A stretch of DNA of 57,359 bases from Lentibacillus populi (GCA_014642895.1 BMJD01000029.1:1-57359); one strand, 5' to 3'. Numbered from the stretch's first letter, positions 1 to 9,045 are shown. Made by a program: numbers and translations. Notes: generated from the letters alone by a model not told the origin.

Positions 1-517
1 TTCCTTCTGGCAGGGACGCTGCTTCATCCAACTCTTTCACCATCTCTTGATCCATCTCTGCCTGGGCTTTACCCACAGTCTTTACCATATTTCCTACCGT
101 TTGGTGACTTAAGCTTACAGGTGTCCATTCCTTGAGAGTACGGGCCACTTGCCGGTAAGTACTTTCACTCGCCATTTCGGCTACTTTCAGTTCCACCAAT
201 GGACTGTATCGTTGCCTATCCCGCAGACCAATCCACTCATCCAATGGATAGACTGCCTTTCCTTTTTTATCCCTCATCAACGTATGATCAAAGGTAACCG
301 TCCCAAACATAAATTGTACACTTCTTGAATCTGTGGTTTCCACTTTCCAGTCATCTGCACGTCTTTGTGCTACAATGACTTGATTTAATTCACTGAACAT
401 GCGCCCCATCAAAGAGGAAAAGAAGTTATACATTAAAATTTGAGCTCTTTCTTCAAACTCCACCAGATTCGTTGTATTCTTTATTAATTCATACAGCTTT
501 GATATAATATGATCCAT
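1..517 (-). CDS. ISLre2-family (UPF0236) transposase, 3' part cut off by the window edge
   Basis: The reading frame runs leftwards from an ATG at 515-517 without a stop to the window edge, giving about 172 residues. The start has an AAGAGGC ribosome site a few bases upstream. The protein begins MDHIISKLYELIKN and contains a conserved stretch WIGLRDRQRYSPLVELKVAE and then SLSHQTVGNMV, which I recognise as the N-terminal part of ISLre2-type (UPF0236) transposases. These enzymes move an insertion sequence; the catalytic region would lie outside the window. The right end of the element should lie between 518 and about 650, just before azlC, but I could not fix the terminal repeat. Confidence 0.85.
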   Translation of the reverse strand, partial: MDHIISKLYELIKNTTNLVEFEERAQILMYNFFSSLMGRMFSELNQVIVAQRRADDWKVETTDSRSVQFMFGTVTFDHTLMRDKKGKAVYPLDEWIGLRDRQRYSPLVELKVAEMASESTYRQVARTLKEWTPVSLSHQTVGNMVKTVGKAQAEMDQEMVKELDEAASLPEG

Positions 518-657
518 GAGAAGGCCTCTTTCTAAAATGTATTATGCCGTGCAAAGCATACATTTTAATGATAGAGCGCCTTCTCTTTTTTGGCTATCAA
601 AAAGTACCGCAATTACTACCGAGTATAATTTTACACATACTTTTTGAGACCAAATAC

Positions 658-686
658 TTTTTAACGTGTAAAATATCAGTTATAAT
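658..686 (+). promoter_or_regulatory. Candidate sigma-A promoter of azlCD
   Basis: A perfect -10 box TATAAT at 681-686 lies 17 bases after a poor -35 (TTTTTA, 658-663). It is the only good -10 between the transposase and azlC. The -35 may be part of the insertion sequence end. Confidence 0.4.
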
Positions 687-720
687 AACTTCAATTTTCT
701 AAGCAGGGGGACACAAGAAG

Positions 721-1449
721 ATGGTGACAAACACGATAGAGAAAAAAGACACGTCACAGGCAATACATATGATTAAAAAAGGGATAGCGGTTGGCTTTCC
801 GATCATGCTTGGCTATTTGCCAATTGCAATTACATATGGTGTATTAGCTAAAAGTGCGGGGATGTCACTCGTAGAATTAACGATGATGAGTGTACTTGTA
901 TTCGCTGGTGCTAGTCAATTTATGGGAGCTAACATGATCGCCGTCGGGGCTGGGGCGGTGGAAATTATTGTAGCGACATTCGTACTTAATTTCCGCCATT
1001 TTGTAATGAGCCTATCATTTATGAACCGATTACGGGGCATTGGACTAAACTGGAAAGTTCCTTTATCATTAGGGTTGACCGATGAAACGTTTGCTGTGTC
1101 ATCGTTACACCCGAAAGAAGCAAAAGTGGAAAAAGGAGCACTTTTTTATACAGCTTTGATCGTAACGGCCTATTTTTCATGGGTATTTGGCTCATTTTTA
1201 GGTGGAGTACTTGGCGAAATCATCCCGGAAAAACTTAGCCAAAGCATGGGAATCGCTTTATATGCGATGTTTATCGGTCTCTTGGTCCCGTCGGTAAAAA
1301 AGGAAATAAAGGTTGGGCTAATTGCCATTATTGCTATGCTAATTAATACAATATGTACTCAGTTCATGAGTGATGGCTGGGCAATTGTGTTTGGGACTGT
1401 TTTAGGCGGGTTAAGCGGAATTTATTTGCTAAAGGGGGATCAGTCATGA
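721..1449 (+). CDS. azlC: AzlC, large subunit of branched-chain amino acid exporter
   Basis: A 242-residue polytopic membrane protein of the AzlC family, which with the small AzlD subunit exports branched-chain amino acids and their analogues (established for B. subtilis azlCD). The family's early motif is visible (GFPIMLGYLPIAITYGVLA, about residues 25-43), followed by FAGASQFMG and FRHFVMSLS. Length is normal. The ATG at 721 follows an AGGGGG ribosome site at 705-710. The stop overlaps the azlD start by four bases (ATGA), the usual coupled arrangement. No Lrp-type azlB regulator is present beside it. Confidence 0.93.
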   Translation: MVTNTIEKKDTSQAIHMIKKGIAVGFPIMLGYLPIAITYGVLAKSAGMSLVELTMMSVLVFAGASQFMGANMIAVGAGAVEIIVATFVLNFRHFVMSLSFMNRLRGIGLNWKVPLSLGLTDETFAVSSLHPKEAKVEKGALFYTALIVTAYFSWVFGSFLGGVLGEIIPEKLSQSMGIALYAMFIGLLVPSVKKEIKVGLIAIIAMLINTICTQFMSDGWAIVFGTVLGGLSGIYLLKGDQS

Positions 1450-1742
1450 TTGTTGCTATTATTATTGGTATGTCACTAGTAACGATGATCCCAAGAATGA
1501 TTCCGGCGTATATTGTCGATAAAGTACATTTTCCGGATTGGGCGAATCGCTGGTTAAATGCTGTTCCGTATGCCGCCTTGGGTGCACTTATTTTTCCGGG
1601 AATTATGTCGGTCAAAGCCGGGGAACCACACGTGGGGATTATTGGCGGGGTTGTTGCAATTATACTGGCATATATTGGACTGAACGTTATTTTAGTTGTT
1701 ATTGGTGCAATTATTACCGTGTTTCTTTTTGCCATTATATAG
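1446..1742 (+). CDS. azlD: AzlD, small subunit of branched-chain amino acid exporter
   Basis: A 98-residue, very hydrophobic protein with three or four membrane segments and the family's MIPRMIPAYI motif near residue 15. It overlaps azlC by four bases and is presumably translationally coupled to it. AzlD proteins pair with AzlC to form the exporter. Length is normal for the family. Confidence 0.9.
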   Translation: MIVAIIIGMSLVTMIPRMIPAYIVDKVHFPDWANRWLNAVPYAALGALIFPGIMSVKAGEPHVGIIGGVVAIILAYIGLNVILVVIGAIITVFLFAII

Positions 1743-1780
1743 AGAAATAGAAGTTGAACAACAGCAGGGGGCGAAAGTAT

Positions 1781-2317
1781 ATGTTTTCAATCAGAAGAGC
1801 GAGTTATGCTGATGCAGAGGCAATTGCGAATATTCATGTTACAAGCTGGAAGAATACGTATACTGATTTGGTTGATGAGAAGGATTTATCCAATATTACA
1901 TACGAAAATCGCAAAACATTATGGGAAGCGGTATTACGAATGCAGAAAAAGGAACAATGTACGTTTGTTATACAGACTGATGGAAAAACAGTGGGTTTCG
2001 TTTCGGGCGGACCAGAACGAACGAAACGGTTTAATTATGATAGTGAGATTTATACGATTTATTTATTGCCCGAATATCAGCGTAAAGGGTTAGGTGCAAT
2101 GCTGTTACGAGCCTTTGCCGAAGAAATGAAGGAACATGGCTATCAATCACTGCTTGTTTGGGTACTAACACAGAATCCTTCAAGCAGGTTTTATAAGCGA
2201 TATGATGCAAAACCTGTTGGCGAGGAGAAAACGACAATTGGTGAAGGAACTTACCAGGAAACGGCATATGGCTGGGAAAGTATTGAACAACTGCTGGCAA
2301 GCTGGAATAAAGCTTGA
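1781..2317 (+). CDS. GNAT-family N-acetyltransferase
   Basis: A 178-residue protein with the GNAT fold: an N-terminal RRASYADAEAIANIH strand-helix and the acetyl-CoA-binding motif A (LPEYQRKGLGAMLLRAF, about residues 100-116), followed by NPSSRFYKRYDAKPVGE. It transfers an acetyl group from acetyl-CoA to an amine; the substrate cannot be told from sequence. A longer frame could start at a TTG at 1754, but the ATG at 1781 has a good AGGGGG ribosome site (1766-1771) and matches where the fold begins. It lies 38 bases after azlD and may be cotranscribed with it. Confidence 0.85.
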   Translation: MFSIRRASYADAEAIANIHVTSWKNTYTDLVDEKDLSNITYENRKTLWEAVLRMQKKEQCTFVIQTDGKTVGFVSGGPERTKRFNYDSEIYTIYLLPEYQRKGLGAMLLRAFAEEMKEHGYQSLLVWVLTQNPSSRFYKRYDAKPVGEEKTTIGEGTYQETAYGWESIEQLLASWNKA

Positions 2318-2390
2318 TGCTAAAAATACGTATTATGGAAAGTTCCTGTTTTAGGCACGAAGTTTCTAATCTTATGAACAAAACGAAATA

Positions 2391-2430
2391 AGCATACTGG
2401 TTCTCTCACAAAAAAGAAAACCGGTATGCT
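2391..2430. terminator. Bidirectional terminator between the acetyltransferase and metal-exporter genes
   Basis: Inverted repeat AGCATACTGGTT / AACCGGTATGCT (one G-T pair) around an A-rich loop, placed between converging genes. It abuts the stop codon of the metal exporter at 2431. Confidence 0.75.
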
Positions 2431-3309
2431 CTAATCATGTTTTTTTGGATATGGCTCAATATGGATATGGGCGTATGAAATGTTATGTTTTTCGGCTAAA
2501 AATCGTTCAATCCGCTCAGTTATATCATGGCTTTCCTTTACGTTAAGATTTGGGTCGACCAAAATTGTGATGTCTATAAAAGCTTGATTTCCGTGAATCC
2601 GGCCTTTAACATCGTAAACTTCTTTCACCTCAGCAACTTTCGCAATACTTGCCTTTACTTTCATCAATTGTTTTTCATCAAAGCCATCGGTAAGTGTTAG
2701 TGTAGAATCCTTGAAAATTTCCCAAGCCGTTTTACAGATAATAATACCTACAAGAAAACCTGCCAGCGGATCCAGCCAGAATAAACCGAATTGTGCTCCA
2801 ATGATACCGATAAAAGCTCCAATACTAACGAGTGCATCAGATCGGTTATCCTGTGCCGCCGCATGAAGGGAGCTGCTTTGAACTTTCTTAGCAAGCTTAG
2901 CATTATAACGATAAACGAGAAACATAATAATCGCAGCCCCAATTGCTGTCCAGGCTGTTAGCATATCAGGCTGTACGGTATGGCCGTAAATCATTTTTTT
3001 GCATGTATCAAAAATAACTTGCAGGCCGACTGTCATCATGATAAATGCGGCGAATAATGATGCAATTGTTTCAGCACGGTAATGTCCATAATGGTGATCT
3101 TCATCAGGAGGCTTTCGGGAGATTTTTAACCCAACAAGAACAGCAATGGAGGCGATCACATCAGTTGAATTATTTAATCCATCAGCACGTAACGCTTCTG
3201 ATTGGCCGATGGAAGCAATGACTAATTTTGTTACAGCTAAAAAAAGGTAGGCGGCAATACTTATCCAGGCTCCTTTTTCTCCTTTTTTGAGGTCGTTTGC
3301 ATGATTCAT
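2431..3309 (-). CDS. Cation diffusion facilitator (CDF) metal exporter, MneP-like
   Basis: A 292-residue CDF-family antiporter that exports divalent metal ions in exchange for protons across the cytoplasmic membrane. Visible are the metal-site motif DGLNNSTD in helix 2, HYGHYRAE, the second site DNRSDA in helix 5, and a C-terminal cytoplasmic ferredoxin-like domain ending AHIHIEP. The DxxNxxxD / DxxxD pattern rather than HxxxD suggests manganese, as in B. subtilis MneP (YdfM), but this is inference. The frame is open further upstream to 3561; I chose the ATG at 3307-3309 because a GGAGGAAATTGTTA ribosome site precedes it and the protein then starts at the family's usual N-terminus. Confidence 0.88.
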   Translation of the reverse strand: MNHANDLKKGEKGAWISIAAYLFLAVTKLVIASIGQSEALRADGLNNSTDVIASIAVLVGLKISRKPPDEDHHYGHYRAETIASLFAAFIMMTVGLQVIFDTCKKMIYGHTVQPDMLTAWTAIGAAIIMFLVYRYNAKLAKKVQSSSLHAAAQDNRSDALVSIGAFIGIIGAQFGLFWLDPLAGFLVGIIICKTAWEIFKDSTLTLTDGFDEKQLMKVKASIAKVAEVKEVYDVKGRIHGNQAFIDITILVDPNLNVKESHDITERIERFLAEKHNISYAHIHIEPYPKKHD

Positions 3310-3561
3310 TAACAATTTCCTCCGTCTTGAGTATGTTACTTTGTTAGCATCTATATTTCTTAAACAGTCTATCAAAGTAGTGTGTGTTGGGTCTAGAGAA
3401 ACATTCAAGCGCCTGGTTATATGTATTGATTCATGTAAAGTAAGTTTCATGTAGTAAAGATTTGAAAAAGGATATTTATCTGGTGACAGAGTTCGAATAG
3501 AAATCTTTCTCCAGGATAAGATTTGGTAATGGAACTCGAGTTTACCCCGCTTTAACGGCAT

Positions 3562-3810
3562 TTCTAAGTCTGCAAAAGAATGTAGAAAGAATAAGAATTT
3601 CCGAAAAACGCAGTACGATATCCCTCTTCAAATGTGCAAAAGAATAGAGGAAGATAAGGGGGTCCAGCATCGTAAAGTTCCGATTGGTTCCACTAACGTT
3701 TAGTGGAGCAGGCAGGCTAAGTACGCCTGCCCTGTTGTAACGTCCAGTGCATCGAAAACCACCCTGAATAAAGTTTGGACTTTATCCTCTAGAAACTTGC
3801 ATCTTTTTAC
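3562..3810. other. Structured intergenic region with two adjacent hairpins
   Basis: No gene is seen here. Two neighbouring hairpins are present: CCACTAA / TTAGTGG (3690-3706) and GGCAGGC / GCCTGCC (3711-3731). There is also an imperfect repeat of about 22 bases beginning TGCAAAAGAAT near 3571 and 3633. No poly-T tail follows either hairpin. I could not match it to a known RNA family or to the other repeats of the window. Confidence 0.4.
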
Positions 3811-3839
3811 TTGAAATTATTCACAAAATTTGGGATAAT
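3811..3839 (+). promoter_or_regulatory. Sigma-A promoter of the IDEAL-domain gene
   Basis: TTGAAA (3811-3816), a 17-base spacer and GATAAT (3834-3839), 29 bases before the start codon at 3869. Confidence 0.7.
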
Positions 3840-3868
3840 AGAAAAAAGGAACAAAGGGGCTGTGTTCC

Positions 3869-4102
3869 ATGAAAAAACAGAAAGTAGTCTACCGCTATTA
3901 TCGATATGATGGCAACCTTCTGCATGCTAAACGGGAAATCCCGTATGAATTGAAGCTATCGTCCAGGTTATTACTCGATGAATTATGTTTTAACTGGAAT
4001 AAAGCACAATTGGAAGCTGCTATCAACAAATCGATTGATGAAGGAAATAAAACGGAATTTATAAAGTTAAGTGAAGAATATAAGCATTTTATTTGGGAAT
4101 AG
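3869..4102 (+). CDS. Small IDEAL-domain protein
   Basis: A 77-residue soluble protein. Residues 30-75 (LLLDELCFNWNKAQLEAAINKSID, then NKTEFIKLSEEY) match the IDEAL domain, a small alpha-helical domain common in Bacillaceae whose role is not established. It has its own promoter and terminator, so it forms a single-gene unit. The ribosome site is AAAGGGGC, eight bases before the ATG. Confidence 0.75.
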   Translation: MKKQKVVYRYYRYDGNLLHAKREIPYELKLSSRLLLDELCFNWNKAQLEAAINKSIDEGNKTEFIKLSEEYKHFIWE

Positions 4103-4115
4103 ATTTGAGTAAATT

Positions 4116-4147
4116 AGCTTCACCTGAGGTAGGTGGGGCTTTTTTTA
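4116..4147 (+). terminator. Terminator of the IDEAL-domain gene
   Basis: Hairpin AGCTTCACCT / AGGTGGGGCT (4116-4140) followed by seven T residues. Confidence 0.85.
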
Positions 4148-4260
4148 AAGCAAATATAGTGAATATAGTACTTTTGTCATGGATAAAATTTTTAAAAATA
4201 TTGTCCTATTTCGTTGTCCTTTCTGATATGCTGGTATAGAAGAGAGGTGTTTCGAATCAG

Positions 4261-5562
4261 ATGAAAAATAAAAAAACAGTAATTAGCTGGATGCTGTATG
4301 ACTTCGGTAATTCAGCTTTTGCCACAACCATTATGGCTGCCGTATTACCAGTGTTTTATTACGATGTTGCAGCCGTCGGACTTAAGGAATCGCTGGCGAC
4401 GAGCTATTGGGGGTACTCCCAATCGATCGCTGTCTTAATTGTCGCGGTGCTGGCTCCGTTTTTAGGGGCAATTAGTGACTATTCAGCAGCTAAGAAAAAA
4501 TTTTTACGTTTTTTTGCTTACATGGGGATTATTGCAAGTGTTTTGCTTGCCTTTGTTGGAGAAGGCGACTACCTGTTTGCATCTATCCTATTAATTGTCG
4601 GCACAATCGGGTTTTCAAGCGCTAATATTTTTTATGATGCATTTTTACCTGAAATTGCCGATGAAGAGGATATTGATAAAGTATCGTCAGGTGGATTTGC
4701 AGTTGGCTACATAGGCGGGGGAGTCCTGCTCGCGATTAATATTCTGATGATTTTAAAATATCAATGGTTCGGCATGCCTAATGCAACCGTCGCAAGCCAG
4801 GTGTCGTTTGCTACGGTTGGGGTCTGGTGGTTTATTTTTTCCTTGCCGCTTTTTAAAAATATTCGAGAAGAGAAAAAGACTGCCGTTAAACGTAATCAAT
4901 CCTATATGAAAATTGGTTTTGCCAGGGTTACCTCAACGTTTAGAGAGATTAAACAGTATAAGCACTTATTAATCTTTTTGTTGGCTTTCTGGATGTACAA
5001 TGATGGTATCTCAACGATCATCAAAATGGCGACAATTTACGGGCGGGATATCGGGATTGATGCCAATGCATTAATTGCAGCATTGTTAATTACTCAATTT
5101 GTCGGCATTCCCTGTACCTTTTTCTTTGGCTGGCTGGCGAAAAAAATTACCGCTAAAAAAGCATTATATATTACACTGTACGCGTATATGGGGATTGTCA
5201 TCCTCGGCTACTTTATGTCATCCGCACTGCATTTTTATTTACTGGCGATTTGTGTAGGAATCGTCCAAGGTGGTGCCCAGTCATTAAGCAGATCGATTTA
5301 CGGTCGCATGGTACCGGAGGATAAACATGCGGAGTTCTTTGGATTTTACGGGATCTCATCAAAATTTGCTGCGATTTTCGGTCCGTTTTTATTTGGGGTG
5401 GTCGGTCAGTTGACAGGTTCAAGCAGACTGGCAATTGTTTCACTTGTTTTCTTCTTTATTGCAGGAATTATCCTGTTACGATTTGTGAATATCGAAAAAG
5501 GTGTTGAAGAGGCTCGGAGGCATACAACTCCTGTAGGAAAAGTGGAGGTAAAACCAAGGTAA
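4261..5562 (+). CDS. MFS transporter of the UMF1 / Atg22-like group (YxiO-like)
   Basis: A 433-residue membrane protein with twelve or so hydrophobic segments. The N-terminal signature WMLYDFGNSAFATTI and the later FYDAFLPEIA, SSGGFAVGYIGGG and GGAQSLSRSIYGRMVPE motifs are typical of the UMF1 branch of the major facilitator superfamily, to which B. subtilis YxiO belongs. Substrate is unknown for these bacterial members. The ATG follows an AGAGAGGTG ribosome site. The gene stands alone, with a terminator after it. Confidence 0.85.
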   Translation: MKNKKTVISWMLYDFGNSAFATTIMAAVLPVFYYDVAAVGLKESLATSYWGYSQSIAVLIVAVLAPFLGAISDYSAAKKKFLRFFAYMGIIASVLLAFVGEGDYLFASILLIVGTIGFSSANIFYDAFLPEIADEEDIDKVSSGGFAVGYIGGGVLLAINILMILKYQWFGMPNATVASQVSFATVGVWWFIFSLPLFKNIREEKKTAVKRNQSYMKIGFARVTSTFREIKQYKHLLIFLLAFWMYNDGISTIIKMATIYGRDIGIDANALIAALLITQFVGIPCTFFFGWLAKKITAKKALYITLYAYMGIVILGYFMSSALHFYLLAICVGIVQGGAQSLSRSIYGRMVPEDKHAEFFGFYGISSKFAAIFGPFLFGVVGQLTGSSRLAIVSLVFFFIAGIILLRFVNIEKGVEEARRHTTPVGKVEVKPR

Positions 5563-5574
5563 GATGACGCGAAC

Positions 5575-5606
5575 AGCCGGTTATACGACATGGTAACCGG
5601 CTATTT
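5575..5606. terminator. Bidirectional terminator after the UMF1 transporter
   Basis: Perfect inverted repeat AGCCGGTTA / TAACCGGCT at 5575-5602 between two converging genes. Confidence 0.75.
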
Positions 5607-5623
5607 CAATGCGCGCTTTGTCA

Positions 5624-6538
5624 TTACACGATTGGGTCACTATATTTGTTTTCCAAGTTTAAAGATAGAGCTTTGCCGGTATCATAAGAGATGTTACCGA
5701 TTAAATCTGCAATCCTTTGTTTTGTATCTATATTACGATCCTGCCAGTAATTGACGATTAAAGTCATTATTTCCATCCCTTCTGCACGTCCTTGCTCATA
5801 AAGGTCAATAAACGTTTTGGTACTGGGATCATTTGTGGCAGGATGGCGCCATGTTGTTCCGTTTAAATTCAAATAGTCTGTATCCGTTTTAACTGGCTGA
5901 TGGGAGTAGGCTGAGACAAGTGATTTAAATAGTGCATTTTTCCAGCCATAAGGATCCGCCAATAACTTTAACGCCAATTTCATGTCTCTATAGGACTTTT
6001 GAATATAATTTCCGGTTACTTGTTTTACAACCGGGTAGTGTGCACGAATTGTCTTATCAAGCAGCTCCACAATGTCCTTGTCTAATGAATGCCCAACATC
6101 AATTTCTTTATACACGGGTGCTTTCCATGTTTTTAAATGATGATATTTTTCCATCATTAATGTGTCAATCAATATTTCCAGCCGCTGGTGATCGTTCCCT
6201 TTATAACCTGCCCGGTAATGGATATATGGATGTGCATTTCTGTCCAAAATGTGATGGGTGACAAATCCGAACACAAATGCCTGTACATGAGATTTCATCA
6301 CTTTAGCTGAGCTAATTAAATCCATTAAAAAATCACCGCAATGTTTTGTGTGTAAAGCCATGCCGATATCATGTACCGATTCTTTCTTGATCCATGGCCA
6401 AAAATTATAGTAAAAAAATGGATCCGGTCCTTGTGCACCAAGCTTCATATATGCCTCATCGTTTGAAAATGGAGTTGGATTTTCAATTGAATCGACAACA
6501 TCTTCACAAAACAATATGTGTGTCCAAGTATTCGGCAT
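5624..6538 (-). CDS. Zinc-dependent phospholipase C family protein
   Basis: A 304-residue protein with the His/Asp pattern of the zinc-dependent phospholipase C family: MPNTWTHILF at the N-terminus, KLGAQGPDPFFY, HCGDFL, then FVFGFVTHHILDRNAHPYIHY (about residues 88-108). No signal peptide is visible, so it is probably cytoplasmic, unlike secreted clostridial phospholipases. Many Bacillaceae carry such intracellular homologues of unknown substrate; the hydrolase activity is inferred from the family only. The ATG at 6538 has an AGGGGG ribosome site. Confidence 0.75.
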   Translation of the reverse strand: MPNTWTHILFCEDVVDSIENPTPFSNDEAYMKLGAQGPDPFFYYNFWPWIKKESVHDIGMALHTKHCGDFLMDLISSAKVMKSHVQAFVFGFVTHHILDRNAHPYIHYRAGYKGNDHQRLEILIDTLMMEKYHHLKTWKAPVYKEIDVGHSLDKDIVELLDKTIRAHYPVVKQVTGNYIQKSYRDMKLALKLLADPYGWKNALFKSLVSAYSHQPVKTDTDYLNLNGTTWRHPATNDPSTKTFIDLYEQGRAEGMEIMTLIVNYWQDRNIDTKQRIADLIGNISYDTGKALSLNLENKYSDPIV

Positions 6539-6566
6539 CGAAATTCCCCCTTCGATTTTTTGATCG

Positions 6567-6771
6567 GTAAAGAAAGTATAAAAATTTAGGCTCTATTCTG
6601 ATTGCGTCAGAGTTGGCCATGTCTAGCTCCAGCGCCCAGCAACTAGCAAACTTCACACTCCTTCACTACGATAAGTCAACATCGGTTCGCTTCCAGCTCA
6701 CCGTGTTTCCTTTATCTCATTGCGGAGTGCTCCAGTTTGTACGTTGCTAAACGGGCGCTTGCGCTTTTCTT
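6567..6771. repeat. Family-1 dispersed imperfect-palindrome repeat, copy A
   Basis: About 205 bp beginning GTAAAGAAAGTATA and ending CGGGCGCTTGCGCTTTTCT. It contains CTCCAGCGCCCAGC near the left side and a partly complementary CTAAACGGGCGCTTGCG near the right side, so the whole can fold on itself. Related copies lie at 24783, 26332, 39323 and 47300. Confidence 0.75.
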
Positions 6772-6889
6772 AAGACTTCGATGTTGTGTGTGGTTAGTTA
6801 TATTATAAAAGACATATCAAGCAAATTGGTAAAAAAAGCTTGGACAATTTTGTGCCAATTCAGCATCGTTCAGATTTTCGTTACAAATG

Positions 6890-7107
6890 CGTGGTCAAAA
6901 AGGAGGATAAAAAGGACCGAGAAGTTCGAGGCGGCGTAGCTTTGAGCACCGGAGTGTACATAAAAAGGTACATGAGGAGCGGGCTTGCACAGGACGTGCT
7001 GACTTCTGCTGTTGGCGATTGTCGTGGGCGGTTTTAGCAGAAGATCCCCTTCCGCCAAGGAAGAAATTCGATGCGTCATTTTTACCGGACTTTTTGAACA
7101 TCCTCTA
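6890..7107 (-). repeat. Family-2 inverted-end repeat (MITE-like), copy A
   Basis: About 215 bp closely matching the reverse strand of the copy at 25709-25919, including GAGGCGGCGTAGCT, the CTTGCACAGGACGTGCTGAC block and GGGCGGTTTTAGCAGAAGAT. The right end reads ACTTTTTGAACATCCTCT; the left end (GGTCAAAAAGG) is degenerate. The element ends nine bases before the likely fumC promoter. Short open frames inside it are not genes. Confidence 0.75.
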
Positions 7108-7115
7108 CAAATAAA

Positions 7116-7144
7116 TTGTTTTGTAACAAGTGCTATACTAAAAT
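7116..7144 (+). promoter_or_regulatory. Candidate sigma-A promoter of fumC
   Basis: TTGTTT (7116-7121), 17 bases, TAAAAT (7139-7144). An alternative reading is an extended -10, TGCTATACT at 7131-7139. Either starts transcription about 40 bases before fumC. Confidence 0.5.
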
Positions 7145-7184
7145 AGAAGGTGATAGTAAAAGGTTTACATAGGAGGCTACACTT

Positions 7185-8570
7185 ATGGAATATCGTATTG
7201 AAAAAGATACACTAGGGGAGGTTCAAGTACCTGCTGATAAATATTGGGGAGCACAGACGCAGCGGAGTAAGCAAAACTTTCCTATTGGCGGTCAAAAAAT
7301 GCCGCTCGAGATTGTCCAGGCGTTTGCGATTTTAAAGAAAAGTGCTGCCAGGGCAAACAGTGAATTGGGCTTAATGGAGAAACAAAAAGCGGAAGCAATC
7401 GCTTATGCAGCGGATCTTGTTGTTGCGGGCGAACTGGACGAGCATTTTCCATTAGTCGTTTGGCAAACTGGAAGTGGCACCCAATCGAACATGAATGTAA
7501 ACGAAGTAATCGCACATGTTGGAAACAAGTGGCTAGGCGAGCAGGGAAGTGAACTGAAACTTCATCCGAATGATGATGTAAATAAATCACAAAGCTCAAA
7601 TGATACGTACCCAACTGCTATGCATATTGCTGCGGTGTTAAAATTAGAAGATGTTGTACTTCCGGCATTACATGCACTTAAAGATACGTTAAAAGTAAAA
7701 ATGGATGCATTTCAGGATATAGTGAAAATTGGCCGGACTCACTTACAGGATGCGACTCCATTAACGTTAGGGCAGGAAATTAGTGGCTGGCACCGCATGC
7801 TTGAGAAATCAGAAACAATGATTACAGAAAGCTTGCATCATTTAAAGGAATTGGCAATTGGCGGAACAGCGGTCGGTACTGGTCTTAATACACACCCGGA
7901 TTTTTCAGAAAAAGTATGTACGGCTATTAATGAAGTGACAGGGAAAAACTTTATTTCTGCACCAAACAAATTCCATGCATTAACGAGTCATGATGAGACT
8001 GTTTACGCGCATGGTGCGTTAAAAGGATTGGCCGCCGATCTAATGAAAATTGCTAATGATGTTCGCTGGCTGGCAAGTGGTCCACGGTGTGGAATTGGTG
8101 AACTGACGATTCCAGCTAATGAACCGGGAAGTTCTATTATGCCTGGTAAAGTAAATCCTACCCAATCTGAAGCTGTGACAATGGTTGCAGTACAAGTAAT
8201 GGGAAATGATGCAACAATTGGTTTTGCAGCAAGCCAAGGGAATTTTGAATTAAATGTATTCAAGCCTGTGATTGCATACAACTTTTTACAGTCAAGTCAA
8301 CTATTAGCGGACAGCATGCTTTCCTTTGATGAACGTTGCGCCCAAGGAATCGAACCAAATCAAGAACAAATTGATAACTATTTAACCGACTCATTAATGC
8401 TTGTTACAGCATTGAATCCGCATATTGGCTATGAAAATGCAGCCAAAATAGCGAAAACCGCATTCCGTGATAATGCCACTTTAAAGCAAACAGCAGTAAA
8501 ACTGGGATTGTTAACAGAAGAGGAATTTGACCAATATGTAAATCCGAAAGAAATGACACATCCTAAGTAG
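7185..8570 (+). CDS. fumC: Class II fumarate hydratase
   Basis: A 461-residue class II fumarase, interconverting fumarate and L-malate in the citric acid cycle in the cytoplasm. The family signature [15 protein letters not shown] is present (about residues 317-331), as are [11 protein letters not shown] and [16 protein letters not shown], which line the active site. Class II enzymes are homotetramers without an iron-sulfur cluster. Length is normal. The ATG at 7185 has a TAGGAGG ribosome site. It is a single-gene unit; in B. subtilis the homologue (citG) lies elsewhere in the chromosome. Confidence 0.97.
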   Translation: MEYRIEKDTLGEVQVPADKYWGAQTQRSKQNFPIGGQKMPLEIVQAFAILKKSAARANSELGLMEKQKAEAIAYAADLVVAGELDEHFPLVVWQTGSGTQSNMNVNEVIAHVGNKWLGEQGSELKLHPNDDVNKSQSSNDTYPTAMHIAAVLKLEDVVLPALHALKDTLKVKMDAFQDIVKIGRTHLQDATPLTLGQEISGWHRMLEKSETMITESLHHLKELAIGGTAVGTGLNTHPDFSEKVCTAINEVTGKNFISAPNKFHALTSHDETVYAHGALKGLAADLMKIANDVRWLASGPRCGIGELTIPANEPGSSIMPGKVNPTQSEAVTMVAVQVMGNDATIGFAASQGNFELNVFKPVIAYNFLQSSQLLADSMLSFDERCAQGIEPNQEQIDNYLTDSLMLVTALNPHIGYENAAKIAKTAFRDNATLKQTAVKLGLLTEEEFDQYVNPKEMTHPK

Positions 8571-8641
8571 AAGTTGGAGATCAGCTGATCGGTAAGTAGC
8601 AGCCGATTTCTCCAAAGGGAATCCGTTTTTGACTATTATAA

Positions 8642-8680
8642 AAAGCTCATCCGAGTTTGAATTGGATGGGCTTTCTCTGT
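8642..8680 (+). terminator. Probable fumC terminator
   Basis: Hairpin AAAGCTCATCC / GGATGGGCTTT followed by a broken T-rich tail. A weaker hairpin precedes it near 8577-8615. Confidence 0.55.
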
Positions 8681-8803
8681 TGAATACAAAATGAGCCTGT
8701 CTATACTCCGATAGTTACTCAAATTGCAAGCACAATTTACCAGTGAAAATCTGTGATAAGTTTTGTAGAAGTGCAGACAATATGGTTACAGGAGGTGAAA
8801 GAC

Positions 8804-9010
8804 ATGGCTAACAACAACAATTCAAACCAATTAGTTGTACCTGGCGTACAACAAGCACTTGACCAAATGAAAACAGAAATTGCTCAGGAATTTGGTGTTA
8901 ACTTAGGCGCTGATACTACTTCTCGTGCTAACGGTTCTGTTGGTGGAGAAATCACAAAACGTCTTGTAACAGCTGCACAACAACAAATGCAAGGACAACA
9001 ACCACAATAA
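8804..9010 (+). CDS. Alpha/beta-type small acid-soluble spore protein
   Basis: A 68-residue protein that coats and protects DNA in the dormant spore and is degraded at germination. It has the conserved [20 protein letters not shown] segment with the GPR protease site around TEIAQE, and [15 protein letters not shown]. The C-terminus is glutamine-rich, as usual. The frame is open from 8753, but the ATG at 8804 follows a perfect AGGAGGTG site and gives the family's MANNNN start. It shows that the organism forms endospores. Expression is expected from sigma-G, but no convincing sigma-G promoter was found. Confidence 0.95.
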   Translation: MANNNNSNQLVVPGVQQALDQMKTEIAQEFGVNLGADTTSRANGSVGGEITKRLVTAAQQQMQGQQPQ

Positions 9011-9045
9011 TGATGGCTGCGGTGAGTAAAAAGCTCACTATCATA

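Noticed and set aside
3310-3561. N-terminal extension of the CDF exporter (84 residues)
   Set aside because: The extension has no family similarity, and a strong ribosome site marks the internal ATG at 3309.
6840-7101. Small open frames in the spacer before fumC
   Set aside because: They lie inside a family-2 repeat, have no ribosome site, and the same sequence recurs at 25709 in another frame.
8681-8708. Sigma-G promoter for the spore protein gene (TGAATA ... ATACT)
   Set aside because: The spacer is 15 bases, shorter than the 17-18 expected, and the -10 is incomplete.
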